Below, piece by piece: positions 63,901 through 64,000 of a stretch of 64,000 bases of DNA. The first letter of the stretch is position 1; every line of letters starts with the position of its first letter. The stretch covers positions 30,151,825 to 30,215,824 of the forward strand of contig NC_044018.1 in assembly GCF_900496995.4 (NCBI RefSeq), in the 5' to 3' direction. The stretch comes from Aquila chrysaetos chrysaetos. Its lineage: Eukaryota > Chordata > Aves > Accipitriformes > Accipitridae. The notes under the pieces are model-generated. The model did no database searches, had not been told where the DNA came from, and saw only the letters and a list, made by a program, of their open reading frames with translations. The translations under genes were made by a program, and so were the position numbers.

Positions 63901-64000
63901 GAAAAAGAGTCACCATTTGTGGTGCAGGGTGTCTCCACACCCAAGGTCCCTAGCGAGAGGTACTGACAGCCAGAGCTGCTGCAGTCTCCTCTTGCCCTCG
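54943..64000 (-). CDS. ESPL1: ESPL1, separase (3' 19 exons; 5' part outside the window)
   Basis: Caspase-like protease (family C50) that cleaves cohesin at anaphase. Exons in transcription order: 64000-63968 (partial, tentative), 63889-63718, 63512-63384, 63268-63112, 62794-62685, 62327-61198, 61120-60763, 60636-60475, 57551-57338, 57206-57022, 56913-56786, 56712-56590, 56494-56339, 56262-56092, 56004-55900, 55796-55684, 55595-55512, 55425-55261, 55144-54943. All phases agree: 1298 residues plus stop, against 2120 for the whole human protein. Helical-repeat region first, then a Ser/Lys- and Glu-rich linker (1130-nt exon and the next), then the catalytic domain: [22 protein letters not shown], catalytic His in YAGHGAG, catalytic Cys in LLFGCSSAA, and [14 protein letters not shown] near the end. 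The linker keeps SFEVLR, like the human self-cleavage site SFEILR. One exon (55796) starts at a NAGNAG acceptor. A CR1 copy lies in the 2.9-kb intron 57552-60474. Confidence 0.96.
57740..60265 (+). mobile_element. CR1 LINE copy, broken, in ESPL1 intron (antisense to the gene)
   Basis: Non-LTR retrotransposon of the chicken-repeat-1 clade. It starts inside ORF1, of which only the esterase end remains ([31 protein letters not shown]). A short spacer follows, then ORF2: endonuclease from about 58150 to 58830 ([23 protein letters not shown]) and reverse transcriptase from about 59400 ([42 protein letters not shown], the worn YADD box). About 85 codons of the reverse transcriptase between EVIRD and SMSRWRSV are missing. 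The copy ends at LLERV without the rest of ORF2, the 3' UTR and the usual 8-bp end repeats. Many stops and frame changes mark it as old and inactive. Boundaries are good to about 50 bp on the left and 20 bp on the right. Confidence 0.92.

Overview
The window reads as a piece of a bird genome, most likely a GC-rich microchromosome. The support is a CR1 LINE with the amniote/avian CR1 ORF1 (esterase end) and ORF2, very short introns, long poly-C/poly-G runs, and dense GC-rich minisatellites between and inside genes. No virus-like element was recognised. The species cannot be named from the sequence.

Layout, left to right. (1) 1-1345: the 5' end of COL2A1 on the minus strand: the 85-nt signal-peptide exon, preceded in the window by part of intron 1, which is a minisatellite. 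(2) 1345-11800: about 10 kb without a gene. It holds minisatellites, homopolymer tracts and a few AT-richer islands with homeodomain-, SOX- and FOX-like motifs that look like COL2A1 control elements. (3) 11800-27500: SENP1 (SUMO protease), minus strand, 16 coding exons, complete, sitting in a visibly AT-richer block. (4) 27500-36350: PFKM (muscle phosphofructokinase), plus strand, 22 coding exons, complete, head-to-head with SENP1. Between them lie a CpG island, a CTCF-like site and a 1.6-kb array of 13-15-bp repeats. An upstream exon that would add a hydrophobic segment in frame to PFKM lies right after the array. (5) 37030-41000: ASB8 (ankyrin/SOCS-box protein), minus strand, three coding exons, complete, convergent with PFKM. 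(6) 41200-43370: minisatellites. (7) 43380-46600 and about 49500-52120: two C2H2 zinc-finger genes on the plus strand, separated by a 3-kb repeat-rich spacer. (8) 52330-54317: PFDN5 (prefoldin subunit 5), minus strand, six exons, one intron with a GC donor. (9) 54800-64000: ESPL1 (separase), minus strand. The 3' 19 exons are in the window, including the whole catalytic domain; the gene runs off the right edge. One intron carries a CR1 copy.

COL2A1-SENP1-PFKM-ASB8 is the gene order of human 12q13.11, and ESPL1-PFDN5 that of 12q13.13. Here the two blocks are joined through the zinc-finger genes. The genes belong to different systems (cartilage collagen, SUMO removal, glycolysis, ubiquitin ligation, transcription, chaperoning, chromosome segregation). 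They share a neighbourhood rather than a pathway. SENP1 and ASB8 do share the same housekeeping promoter module (an ETS site plus an NRF1 palindrome).

All exon coordinates were read by hand from splice signals and frame, and each complete gene closes in frame: SENP1 616 aa, PFKM 782 aa, ASB8 284 aa, PFDN5 155 aa. Gene names rest on remembered protein sequences and conserved order, not on a database search.
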